From assembly GCA_028286245.1 (NCBI GenBank), contig JAQBRY010000002.1, positions 206,779 to 270,778 of the forward strand: 64,000 nucleotides of DNA, read 5' to 3'. The notes beneath the pieces are model-generated. The model searched no databases, was not told the origin of the DNA, and saw only the letters and a program-made list of their open reading frames with translations. Of the stretch, positions 53,223-61,103 are shown in pieces (position 1 is the stretch's first letter; each line of letters begins with the position of its first letter). The stretch is from Candidatus Saccharimonadota bacterium. Lineage in GTDB: Bacteria; Patescibacteriota; Saccharimonadia; Saccharimonadales; UBA4665. A program made the translations under genes and the position numbers.

Positions 53223-53759
53223 ATGAACTCAGACGAAATTGTTACTATTGTAGATGCCTCCGGCGCTACGTTGCGGCAGGCTCTAAAAACCGAGACGCAT
53301 AAGCACGGCTGGCTGCACAAAACGGTTATTGGCTGCCTGCGCTACGGTGACGATTGGGTGTTTGTGCGCCAAGCTGCCGACAGACAAGACGCCGGGCTAT
53401 TAGTGTTGCCTGTTGGCGGCCATGTCATGGCTGGCGAATCAGACGTACAAGGGCTGCTGCGCGAAGCTGAGGAGGAAATTGGCACCCGTAATATTACCTA
53501 CAAATACGTAGGCCAAGCCCGATTTCATCGTCAAGTTATCGGCCGTGACGAAAACCATCTGTTTATAGTCTACGAAATAACCACCGACGACCCAATTGTG
53601 CTTAATCATGAAGCAGTCGCCTTGCAGCGCTTTACCGACGATGAGCTTAGGCAAGCCTTGGTGGATCGGCCTAAAATTTTTGGTGAGGGCTTTTACTTTG
53701 TATTCGAGAAATTCTACCCGGATTACCTTCCGGCAAGCTGGGCTAATCGCTGGGATTAA
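53223..53759 (+). CDS. Nudix hydrolase, IPP isomerase-like subgroup
   Basis: The 178-residue protein has a perfect Nudix box, G-HVMAG-E-SDVQGLL-REAEEEIGT, and the IVDASGATLRQALKTETHKHGWLHKTV start that recalls isopentenyl-diphosphate isomerase-like Nudix proteins. The ATG at 53223 is supported by TTGCTA (53188-53193), 17 bases, TATGAT (53211-53216) and six bases, making a leaderless transcript. The frame is open 16 codons further upstream, but these precede the predicted transcript. Confidence 0.88.
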   Translation: MNSDEIVTIVDASGATLRQALKTETHKHGWLHKTVIGCLRYGDDWVFVRQAADRQDAGLLVLPVGGHVMAGESDVQGLLREAEEEIGTRNITYKYVGQARFHRQVIGRDENHLFIVYEITTDDPIVLNHEAVALQRFTDDELRQALVDRPKIFGEGFYFVFEKFYPDYLPASWANRWD

Positions 53760-53787
53760 AGCATAAGCATTAGTGTATGCTAACTAT

Positions 53788-54108
53788 ATGTCTAAAAATC
53801 ATCCGTTGGTAAACCGGCCGTGGTCAGAGCGTAATAATAAACTCTACGACGCCTGGAGCCTCATTCATCTGGCAACCGGCATCCTGCTAGGCTGGGTACT
53901 TTCACCTGTGGTCGCCCTACTCATTATGATCCTGTGGGAGCCTTTAGAAATCCTGGTCCTGTCGCCACTCTTTGCCCGGATCGACATCGACTTTGGCTTT
54001 GAAACCCTCAAAAATTCCCTATCGGACATAGTAATTGATATCGTTGCCGTTACCATCGGCTACTACCTACTGACGCACTTTGCGCAGCCACCGTTCCACC
54101 TCTTTTAG
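53788..54108 (+). CDS. Small membrane protein
   Basis: A 106-residue protein with two or three hydrophobic helices (about 24-52 and 80-98) and a conserved-looking RNNKLYDAWSLIHLATGILLGW start. I do not recognise the family. TATGCT lies six bases before the ATG at 53788; five more open codons upstream start with GTG. Confidence 0.62.
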   Translation: MSKNHPLVNRPWSERNNKLYDAWSLIHLATGILLGWVLSPVVALLIMILWEPLEILVLSPLFARIDIDFGFETLKNSLSDIVIDIVAVTIGYYLLTHFAQPPFHLF

Positions 54109-54173
54109 CCACCGCCTTTGTATTATGCTTATGCCTATTGCTAAATTCATAATTTCGTGCTATAATTATGCTT

Positions 54174-54867
54174 ATGAAAATAACACTTATGGATCTGCCA
54201 ACTACCGTAACACCTGAACAAGTCCAGCCAATAGAACACACATTTACTCCTGCTAACATCGCAACGGGCCTCCGCCCTATTCTTGCGGCAGAAGTTGCTC
54301 GTCGGCTAATCGTTGGTGAAACCGGCGCTACTAAAGTAATGGCCCTCGTTATGATTAGTGATAAAGAAGGCGACCTTGCCCGCGGTGTCGATAAGCTTAA
54401 AGAAGGCGATCCTGACGCTCCATTTACAAAGCTACTCAACAAAATTCTCCCTGGCCCCGGTTGGGGCGTTACCGAAAAGGGTAAAGTTGGGGACCCCGTT
54501 GCCGATAGCCTAGCCATGGCCGAAATCTCTGCTGGCGCACTCAAAGGACCACGGGTGAGCTTCCTGGGCAAATTAGCGGTTGGTATTGTATTGGGTGCAG
54601 AAACCGTTAAAACGGGTTGGTTTGCACGTGCCAGTAAAAAGCACAAGGAAGCTACTGGCGAACAGCTGGTACTCCCAGTAAGCTCGGCTGGTAAAAAAAT
54701 CTACCGCGCTCAAGTTCGCTGCTATCGGTGGTGCCGTACTTACTAACGACTTAGAGCCAGGTCGCGCACGTAATGTAGCCGGTGCAACAGCCGTAGTTTC
54801 TGCAGTCGGTGGCGTAATCTTCAGCGAAATAGGCCGTAGCGGCTACAAAAAACTGCTTAAAAAGTAG
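54174..54867 (+). pseudogene. CDP-alcohol phosphatidyltransferase-like gene with a frameshift at A7
   Basis: The protein starts MKITLMDLPTTVT and has NIATGLRPILAAEVAR, SDKEGDLAR and GKVGDPVADSLA, the spaced elements of the CDP-alcohol phosphatidyltransferase signature, though the first two Asp are Ser and Glu. At a run of seven A (54692-54698) the frame breaks: the zero frame stops at 54746, while the +1 frame continues with clear coding sense (LKFAAIGGAVLTNDLEP to SGYKKLLKK) to TAG at 54865. One A fewer restores about 230 codons. This may be a real mutation, slippage, or a sequencing error in the homopolymer. Confidence 0.65.
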
Positions 54868-54910
54868 TACGCCGAACGCTAAACCGTATCAATACGTCCG
54901 TACAGGGGTG

Positions 54911-54937
54911 AAAATGCTTGACAATGTCAAGCATTTT
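54911..54937. promoter_or_regulatory. 27-bp perfect palindrome, probable operator of the MFS gene
   Basis: AAAATGCTTGACA (54911-54923), one A, TGTCAAGCATTTT (54925-54937). It contains TTGACA (54918-54923), which could be the -35 of the MFS gene promoter. With a one-base centre it cannot form a good RNA hairpin, so a dimeric repressor site is the likely meaning. Confidence 0.7.
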
Positions 54938-54980
54938 ACCGTAGGGTAGGGGTAATAGTATATTCAAAAGAGGATGTGAT

Positions 54981-56414
54981 ATGCCCAAAAAAGCCGTTAA
55001 TAAGACAACCATACTGATCCTGCTAGCGTTGGCTCAGTTTATGGTGATACTGGACAGCTCAATCGTGAACGTGGCAATACCCGCCATTAACCGCGAGCTG
55101 CACTTTAGCCCAGAAAACTTGCAGTGGATTGTGACGGCCTACACGCTGACCTTTGGCGGCTTCCTGCTGCTTGGTGGCCGCGCCGCCGACCTATTCGGTC
55201 GCCGACGGATGTTCACCTTTGGCCTGATTGCCTTTACCTCAGCTTCCTTTATTGGCGGCCTCAGCCAGAACAGCGGTATGCTGGTTGCCCTGAGGGCTAT
55301 CCAGGGATTGTCGGCAGCCTTTATGTCACCGGCAGCGCTGTCAATTGTTATTAACACCTTTAAACAGGGCAAGGAACGCAACCGCGCACTGGGCGTTTGG
55401 GGTGGCGTCGCGGCCGGTGGTGCCGCAGCAGGACTACTGTTTGGCGGTGTGCTCACTGAGTACCTTGGCTGGCGTTGGGACTTCTTTGTAAACGTGCCCA
55501 TCGGCCTAGCCGTCATCTTTTTTGTGCAAAGAATTATTCCCGAAAGTAAGGCTGATATGGAACACCAGCACTTGGACCTGCCCGGTGCGGTCCTAGCGAC
55601 CTCGGGACTAATGATTCTGGTATACGCCCTCGTTAAAGCGCCTGAAAAGGGATGGGGCAGTAGTAGCACCATTTTGTTGTTACTGAGTAGTGTTGTCTTG
55701 CTGGCTGGCTTTATATTCAATGAAACTCGGTCTAAGCAACCGCTAGTGCCGCTATCAATCTTTAAGCTGCGCAACTTGAGCGCCGCCAACTTGGTACAGC
55801 TGCCAATAACCGCCGGCATGCTTTCAATGTTCTTCTTCCTTTCGCTGTACGTCCAAACCGTCATGCACTATTCGCCGGTTCGTTCAGGACTAGCATTCTT
55901 ACCGGTGACTGTGGTGATTGGCATTTCGTCGGCCATAGTTTCGATACTGGTTGGCAAGATTGGCTACAAAATTCCGATGACGATTGCGCCGCTATTTATT
56001 ACGGGCGGGCTACTAATTTTTAGCCGCCTGCCAGTACACGGTACCTACCTGGGCAACGTACTACCCGGACTGATTGTGATGGCGCTAGGCCTCGGCTTTT
56101 CGTTTGTTTCGATTACCATTGCCGCTACGTCCGGCGTGTCCAAGCATCAGTCAGGCCTGGCCTCCGGTATTCTTAACACCTCGCAGCAAATTGGTGGCGC
56201 GCTGGGCCTTGCCATCTTGTCTGGTGTATTTGCAGCCTCTATCAAGTCCTCTACAATCGCCGGCAGCCATGGTGCAGTCGCACAAGTAGCTGGCTACCAC
56301 GACGCCTTTATGGTTGCCTCATTCTTTACACTGGCCGCCTCAATAATCGCCGCCGTTGGTGTTAAACATGTTAGGGGCGAACACCTGGACGCCGAACCAG
56401 CTCCTGCTGTTTAA
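54981..56414 (+). CDS. MFS drug exporter, DHA2 (EmrB/QacA) type
   Basis: The 477-residue protein has about 14 membrane helices and the motifs of 14-helix drug/proton antiporters: MVILDSSIVNVAIPAI in helix 1, GGRAADLFGRRRMF (motif A) after helix 2, LGWRWDFFVNVPIG (motif C region). It would export small toxic molecules. An AGAGGATGT stretch precedes the ATG. A palindromic operator lies upstream, so expression is probably inducible by a regulator outside or elsewhere in the genome. Confidence 0.92.
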   Translation: MPKKAVNKTTILILLALAQFMVILDSSIVNVAIPAINRELHFSPENLQWIVTAYTLTFGGFLLLGGRAADLFGRRRMFTFGLIAFTSASFIGGLSQNSGMLVALRAIQGLSAAFMSPAALSIVINTFKQGKERNRALGVWGGVAAGGAAAGLLFGGVLTEYLGWRWDFFVNVPIGLAVIFFVQRIIPESKADMEHQHLDLPGAVLATSGLMILVYALVKAPEKGWGSSSTILLLLSSVVLLAGFIFNETRSKQPLVPLSIFKLRNLSAANLVQLPITAGMLSMFFFLSLYVQTVMHYSPVRSGLAFLPVTVVIGISSAIVSILVGKIGYKIPMTIAPLFITGGLLIFSRLPVHGTYLGNVLPGLIVMALGLGFSFVSITIAATSGVSKHQSGLASGILNTSQQIGGALGLAILSGVFAASIKSSTIAGSHGAVAQVAGYHDAFMVASFFTLAASIIAAVGVKHVRGEHLDAEPAPAV

Positions 56415-56450
56415 GCTGCGCTCAGCGCAAGCCATAGTATAGTAATAGTA

Positions 56451-57053
56451 GTGAAAAAACCTAAGCTCGTTTTAGCGACGGTCCTGCCGTACTTACTGAT
56501 TGCCATTGGCATTATTGGATTAATTGCCGCCTTTGTAATTACCGACGAAAAAATTAAAATCCTGCAAGACCCCAATTATAAGCCGAGCTGTAGTTTAAAC
56601 CCGGTGATTAGTTGCGGGTCGGTCATGCAATCCAAACAAGCCAGCTTTTTTGGGTTTCCTAACTCGTTTATAGGTTTGGCGGCTTTCCCGATGGTTGCCA
56701 CGGTTGGTATTGCAATGCTAGCTGGCGCCACCTTTAAACGCTGGTTTTGGCTCTGCCTAAATCTGGGCACGCTGCTCGGCGTAGTATTTGTGCACTATCT
56801 GTTCTTTCAGAGCGTCTACCGGATTCACGCATTGTGCCCGTACTGCATTGCCGTTTGGATTGTGACAATAACGAGCTTTATATACGTCACTCTGTACAAC
56901 CTGCAGACCGGTGTCATTACGGTGAAGGGTCGCCTTAAAAAGCAGGTGAGTTTTATACAAAGACACCATGGTGATATTTTAGCCGTTTGGTTGCTGCTTA
57001 TTTTTGGCCTGATTTTGCACCATTTTTGGTACTACTTTAGCACGCTGCTTTAA
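56451..57053 (+). CDS. Vitamin K epoxide reductase (VKOR) family protein
   Basis: VKOR proteins re-oxidise disulfide-forming enzymes through quinones. The 200-residue protein has four or five membrane helices, loop cysteines Cys47 and Cys55 (SCSLNPVISCGSVM) and the active CPYC (129-132). No thioredoxin domain is attached, unlike many bacterial VKORs, so a separate partner is needed. The start is a GTG seven bases after TATAGT. Its stop interlocks with that of the next, convergent gene. Confidence 0.92.
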   Translation: MKKPKLVLATVLPYLLIAIGIIGLIAAFVITDEKIKILQDPNYKPSCSLNPVISCGSVMQSKQASFFGFPNSFIGLAAFPMVATVGIAMLAGATFKRWFWLCLNLGTLLGVVFVHYLFFQSVYRIHALCPYCIAVWIVTITSFIYVTLYNLQTGVITVKGRLKKQVSFIQRHHGDILAVWLLLIFGLILHHFWYYFSTLL

Positions 57054-57412
57054 TTGTTTTTGGCGTACGCTAGGGCAGCAACAATTACGCTGGCGACCTG
57101 GTCTTTTTTGAGCGTATCGCCCGCAAAATAATTAAGTGAGCGATGTTCTTTGGATTCTAATCCGCCGTTAAATAATGGTGCTTGATCGGTTAGAAAGGCA
57201 CCCTTAAAAAAGTTGAACTTTACGTGATCTTTAAAGGCGCTAAAAGCACACACGACTTTTCCTTGGAGCGTCCAGACACCGACACCCCATTTAAAGTCTT
57301 CGCTCAGCTCGGGTGCGGTGTTGTTAACAAGCTCGCGGATTTGAGTCATGAGCTCACCGCGCCAATCGGCTAGGCTAGCAATTTGCTCATCAATTTTTTG
57401 TGAGGGATTCAT
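57050..57412 (-). CDS. DUF1801-family protein
   Basis: The 120-residue protein has the DUF1801 pattern: a helical start (QIASLADWRGELMTQIRELV), PELSEDFKWGVGVWTLQGKVVCAFSAFKDHVKFNFFKGAF, then a Lys-rich end. The fold is related to YdhG; the function is unknown. It is convergent with VKOR, with both TAA stops overlapping in TTAA. Confidence 0.85.
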   Translation of the reverse strand: MNPSQKIDEQIASLADWRGELMTQIRELVNNTAPELSEDFKWGVGVWTLQGKVVCAFSAFKDHVKFNFFKGAFLTDQAPLFNGGLESKEHRSLNYFAGDTLKKDQVASVIVAALAYAKNN

Positions 57413-57429
57413 GCAGTTAGTATACGCTA

Positions 57430-58833
57430 CTAGGCGGCGAGGCGTTGCAGCGTGAGGCTGGCTAGCCAGCGGCTGCGCCAGTCGCTACTGTCATCATCCG
57501 GCTGCAGGGAAAAGTCAGCTTCGTCCAAAGTTTCACGGGTACCCTTATCGGTAAGCTGTTCCTGCAGCGGTTGCTGACGCGTGCTAATGCTCTGCAAAAT
57601 GTCCTTAACAAAGATTTGCTTGGCTTTTTCGTCCGGTTCGGAGCTCAGCTGTAGCAGTGATTCGCACCATTCGGCTACAAAGGCTTGAATGGCATGCGCT
57701 TCGCGGCCATCCATTTCGTTTAGCTCTGCAAGGTCAGACAGTCTATCGACGGCAAGCGTGAGGTTCCCCATAAGTCGAGTAATCATTTCGCGCTGTTCGG
57801 TGGGCGGGTCCTGCAAAAATACTTCAACACTATCTGGCAGGCAGGCTACTATTAGCTCGCTGGCGCTAGCCTCTGGCCTCATAGCGATAGTTTCTTGCGT
57901 TATAGACGGCGCCGGCGTTCTAACCTCCTGCTCTGATTCGGTCTGGAGCACCTCTATGGGAGCGTCCGTAAATAGCGGCGAAATAACTTCGGTTGCGGGT
58001 AATTCTTGTACTACCGCGGCTGCGTTGTGGGGGGCCTCTTCCACGAGTGTAAGCGTCGGGGATTCGGCAAAGATTGGCGGTGGTGTTGTAATTCCTACCT
58101 CAAGGGCAGGGGACTCAACTCTCTCAGCTGGGGGAGCGACAACCTTGAGCAACCTCTTAGCCGGTTGTGGTCGCTTAACGTCAGGGATTTTAAGAATTTG
58201 CGGTACAAACACACGTTCGATTGGAACCGGCGTTACTACCTGTTCAGATGGCGTTTCGATGAGCTGGGCCTGTTCGACTCGTTGTAACTGCTCGTTGCTC
58301 ACCATCGCTCTGGTCATTTCTGACTCTGGCTTAGTCGGCGTTTCGATGACTGTTTTTTGAAGTGCTGGCGTAGCATGTAGCTCGGCGTTCGGCATTAACA
58401 AGTCTAGTGGTGGTACTGACTGCTCCACAGGACGTGTAGTAGGTTCTAGAGCGGGTTTTAGCACTTGCTCAGCTTGAGCTTTCGTTGCACCCGGTACAGC
58501 ACTCTGTTTCTCTGTGGCTGGTTTCTGGCTGATAATTTCGGCCTTTTTATTTGGTATCTCGGCTACAGACTTAGTCGATTCTTCCGGCCGATAGTGAGCA
58601 TATTCGTCTGGTAGTTCTACACCATTCATGAGTATGATTTTGGCCAAGAATCGGTCGTTGGCCTCTGGTGATCGCTGCTCGGGCGGTATAGGGCACAGAC
58701 CACACCCGAGGTCAGTAAGCGTGCCAGTTATGCCCTTTATATTGAATATTTGAGCGCCGTAATAATCGGCTAAACTTTTTTGGGCCTCCATTTCTGCCGA
58801 AGCTACCAATGCTACTGGGAAGTCTTCTGGCAT
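57430..58833 (-). CDS. Large Pro/Glu/Thr-rich protein, unknown
   Basis: The 467-residue protein has a folded N-terminal part (about 1-80, with GCGLCPIPPEQRSPEANDRFLAKI), a long disordered middle rich in Pro, Glu, Thr and Val (about 85-320) and a helical C-terminal part with many Leu. There is no membrane segment or signal peptide. I do not recognise the family. It follows the 115-residue gene after two bases and shares with it the PPEQR/LPEDR-type motif near FLAKI or MTLIP. Confidence 0.62.
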   Translation of the reverse strand: MPEDFPVALVASAEMEAQKSLADYYGAQIFNIKGITGTLTDLGCGLCPIPPEQRSPEANDRFLAKIILMNGVELPDEYAHYRPEESTKSVAEIPNKKAEIISQKPATEKQSAVPGATKAQAEQVLKPALEPTTRPVEQSVPPLDLLMPNAELHATPALQKTVIETPTKPESEMTRAMVSNEQLQRVEQAQLIETPSEQVVTPVPIERVFVPQILKIPDVKRPQPAKRLLKVVAPPAERVESPALEVGITTPPPIFAESPTLTLVEEAPHNAAAVVQELPATEVISPLFTDAPIEVLQTESEQEVRTPAPSITQETIAMRPEASASELIVACLPDSVEVFLQDPPTEQREMITRLMGNLTLAVDRLSDLAELNEMDGREAHAIQAFVAEWCESLLQLSSEPDEKAKQIFVKDILQSISTRQQPLQEQLTDKGTRETLDEADFSLQPDDDSSDWRSRWLASLTLQRLAA

Positions 58834-58835
58834 AA

Positions 58836-59183
58836 CTACGTTTCTTTCTGTTCCAGCTGCTTTGGCTGCTCGGGCTGTTTTGGAATGAGTGTCATCCAGC
58901 GGTCTTCAGGCAGCAACGCTGACGCGCCAGCCGTTTGGGCTAAGTATCGCAGACGCACCACCGGGTCTACGCGATCTGTAGGGTCCACCGGACAAAACAT
59001 GGCTTCGGCTGCCACTAATTTATTAAGCGTAAGCGTCATAGTACCTTTTTGCACGACCTTATCGCCATATTGCGCCAAAAAATCAGCTTCCGTGGGTAGC
59101 ATTTCTAGCAGTACCGCCGCTTCTAGCGCCGCAACCTGCTCCGCAGTCACTAGCGCTTCTGGCTGTTTGTTTTCACCTATCAT
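58836..59183 (-). CDS. Hypothetical protein
   Basis: A 115-residue protein with an acidic helical start, the segment FCPVDPTDRVDPVVRLRYLAQTAG with one Cys, and a C-terminal tail of Pro/Gln/Glu repeats (PKQPEQPKQLEQ). It precedes the 467-residue gene by two bases and is probably co-transcribed with it. Not recognised. Confidence 0.6.
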   Translation of the reverse strand: MIGENKQPEALVTAEQVAALEAAVLLEMLPTEADFLAQYGDKVVQKGTMTLTLNKLVAAEAMFCPVDPTDRVDPVVRLRYLAQTAGASALLPEDRWMTLIPKQPEQPKQLEQKET

Positions 59184-59243
59184 TACTATAATTATACCTT
59201 AAGCGTCATTAATTGATAGGCTGCCTGTAGTACACTGTAAGCA

Positions 59244-59885
59244 GTGGCTCAAAAGATTATTACATTTTTAAAACGACCGGCCGTCCTGCTTATTGCCGGC
59301 ATCCTCATTGGCGTCCTCGCCGTACTTATAATCCGGTTTGCGACCTACTCACCCAATAACGAGCACACCCATTACCATGCCAATTTTGCCGTCTTTATTA
59401 ATGGCCAGCGCGAGGAGTTTAAGGCTGCCCGCTACTACCAGGAAGTCTCTATATGTGCCACCGGTAAAGGCATCACCATCCCGCAGCAACGTGCCCACAT
59501 GCACGACAATATTAACTCAGCCATCCATGTGCACGACCATGCTGTTACCTGGGGACAGTTCTTCGAAAACCTTGGCTGGTACATTGGTCCTGACTTTATA
59601 GAGAAAGACGACGGCACCATGTACCGCGAAGATGCTACTAATAAACTGCACCTCATCATTGACGGCCAGGATTACACCGGTATTACAACGCTTACCAACA
59701 CCGTCATTAAAGATCAGAGCCGGGTACTAATCAGCTTTGGCAACATTGATGCCACAACACTTACTACAGAGTTTAAAGCCGTACCCAGCACGGCCAAGCA
59801 TCTCGACGAAACCCCGGACCCAGCCTCCTGCTCCGGTAGCGAAGAGACAGTCACTACAACCGACCGGCTAAAACACCTCTTTTAA
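59244..59885 (+). CDS. Membrane-anchored, histidine-rich external protein
   Basis: The 213-residue protein has one N-terminal membrane helix (about 13-34) and an external domain with dense His motifs (EHTHYHANFAVF, HMHDNINSAIHVHDHAVTW) that could bind a metal such as copper or zinc. Two Cys (SICATG and ASCSGS) may pair. The start is a GTG seven bases after TACACT. It lies near VKOR, a disulfide-forming enzyme, but I cannot assign the family. Its stop interlocks with the marR stop. Confidence 0.72.
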   Translation: MAQKIITFLKRPAVLLIAGILIGVLAVLIIRFATYSPNNEHTHYHANFAVFINGQREEFKAARYYQEVSICATGKGITIPQQRAHMHDNINSAIHVHDHAVTWGQFFENLGWYIGPDFIEKDDGTMYREDATNKLHLIIDGQDYTGITTLTNTVIKDQSRVLISFGNIDATTLTTEFKAVPSTAKHLDETPDPASCSGSEETVTTTDRLKHLF

Positions 59886-60340
59886 TCACTAAGAGAATAC
59901 TTGGCAAAGTGTTCGAGCGTTTTATAATAACCCTCAAGTTGACGCTTGCTAGCCGTCTGCTCAAAAACAGCTGACTGCTTGGCTAGCTCCTGCTCTATTT
60001 GCTCTACTACCGCTTTGCCGCGACTTGTTAGTAACACCGGTTTGACCCGCCGATCACTTACACCACGCTCATAGCTTAGTAGTCCGGCCTGAGCGTGTGC
60101 TTTTACAAGGCGCGTAATCAGTGGCAGCTCCACCCGGACGTACTCAGCAATATCTGTCATCCGCTGGCCCGCATCGTGACGGTGGAGTGATTCTAACAGG
60201 AGCCAGTCGGTTGCTGTCATGCCAAAGTCGGCGAGTACGGCATAGTATAAGGCTTGCAGGCGGCGCAACGTCAGCAATTGCAGTGTTGCCACTGAGTGTT
60301 CTGGGCTGGCTTTGATTCCCTTGTCCACCGGCTTGTTCAT
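59882..60340 (-). CDS. MarR-family transcription regulator
   Basis: The 152-residue protein has a winged helix with WLLLESLHRHDAGQRMTDIAEYVRVELPLITRLVKAHAQAGLLSYERGVSDRRVKPVLLTSRGKAVV, the MarR pattern with the DRR wing, and a long C-terminal helix. It probably acts as a dimer. TATAAT (60348-60353, minus) and the palindrome upstream suggest self-repression. The signal and target genes are unknown. Confidence 0.92.
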   Translation of the reverse strand: MNKPVDKGIKASPEHSVATLQLLTLRRLQALYYAVLADFGMTATDWLLLESLHRHDAGQRMTDIAEYVRVELPLITRLVKAHAQAGLLSYERGVSDRRVKPVLLTSRGKAVVEQIEQELAKQSAVFEQTASKRQLEGYYKTLEHFAKYSLSD

Positions 60341-60363
60341 AACTATGATTATACACCAAAAAG

Positions 60364-60396
60364 AAACCGAGTTAAGTATAATACTTAACTCGGTTT
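60364..60396. promoter_or_regulatory. 33-bp perfect palindrome, probable MarR operator
   Basis: AAACCGAGTTAAGTAT (60364-60379), central A, ATACTTAACTCGGTTT (60381-60396). It covers the -35 position of the marR promoter. MarR proteins commonly bind such symmetrical sites and repress themselves. Confidence 0.78.
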
Positions 60397-60451
60397 ACTA
60401 GTATTGTTTATCCACAGAAGCGCTAGTTATACACTGGCACCCCTGATGATA

Positions 60452-60541
60452 TTACAATTTCTTGAGTAATCGATCGATACGGAGCAAGCCCAGGTTAGAG
60501 GTACTTGCCAGCTCGAAAATTAGTCCGTTGGCTGATTTCAT
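60452..60541 (-). CDS. 29-residue peptide behind a strong promoter
   Basis: The frame from ATG 60541 to TAA 60452 encodes MKSANGLIFELASTSNLGLL followed by RIDRLLKKL, with an amphipathic, basic C-terminal end. AAAGGA lies about ten bases before the ATG, and a near-consensus promoter lies 60 bases further up. The rest of the 60397-60713 gap shows no other gene. A short functional or leader peptide is possible; no family is recognised. Confidence 0.5.
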   Translation of the reverse strand: MKSANGLIFELASTSNLGLLRIDRLLKKL

Positions 60542-60602
60542 GTATATAATTTCCTTTATTATTTATTTTTGTAATGTTTGTTTGTGATCACTAACAGTAC
60601 TT

Positions 60603-60630
60603 ATTATACATATTATTGATTATTTGTCAA
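60603..60630 (-). promoter_or_regulatory. Strong promoter in the 317-bp gap
   Basis: On the minus strand TTGACA (60625-60630), 16 bases and TATAAT (60603-60608). It reads toward the 29-residue peptide and marR with a leader of about 55 bases. Confidence 0.75.
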
Positions 60631-60713
60631 TTATAACGGCTGGGCGTGTATTTGTTTCTGATCTGTTGTGCTAATAATAGCTGGCTTGCTAAGGAGTAAC
60701 AAGCAAGTAATGA

Positions 60714-61064
60714 CTAGTTCGTTGTGTTTTTTGCCGCCTTGTTGCCAGACCTGAACGTACTAACAAAAAGTATGACAGCAGTAATAAAAAGTAACACCGA
60801 TAGAGCGCCTAAGCCGGCATTGGTGTGCTTAACAGGCGCCTGCGCAGTTGAGGCAGCACTTGTGGAGGCGATAGTAGTAGCCGGCAATGGGCGGGATGTG
60901 AGCGGCACACTGTTGCCGGTAACGGGCGTAGCGTTGAGGGCGTTAGTATCAGTACCCGGCTGAACGGCGCTGTTACTGCTGCCGAGCGCTGAGGTATCAG
61001 TACTTGACTGGGGAGTTTGGGTCGTTGATTGCGTGCCTGATGACTTGCCAGTTGATAAATCCAT
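60714..61064 (-). CDS. Ser/Thr-rich surface protein with C-terminal membrane anchor
   Basis: The 116-residue protein is almost entirely Ser, Thr, Ala, Asn and Pro (a likely unfolded or glycosylated stalk) up to about residue 80, then one membrane helix (LGALSVLLFITAVILFVSTF) and a short basic tail. No signal peptide is visible, so it may be a tail-anchored protein. I chose ATG 61064, with TATACT (61071-61076, minus) six bases upstream. It lies downstream of the pilin-like genes. Confidence 0.65.
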   Translation of the reverse strand: MDLSTGKSSGTQSTTQTPQSSTDTSALGSSNSAVQPGTDTNALNATPVTGNSVPLTSRPLPATTIASTSAASTAQAPVKHTNAGLGALSVLLFITAVILFVSTFRSGNKAAKNTTN

Positions 61065-61103
61065 ATCGTTAGTATAGAGCATGACCCCTGACAATAAAAG
61101 CCG

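Noticed and set aside
54911-54937. Reading the palindrome as a terminator of the preceding gene
   Set aside because: The centre is one base, too tight for an RNA loop, and it contains a -35 box.
59882-60340. MarR as regulator of the MFS exporter at 54981
   Set aside because: The palindromes at the two genes have unrelated sequences and the genes are 5 kb apart.
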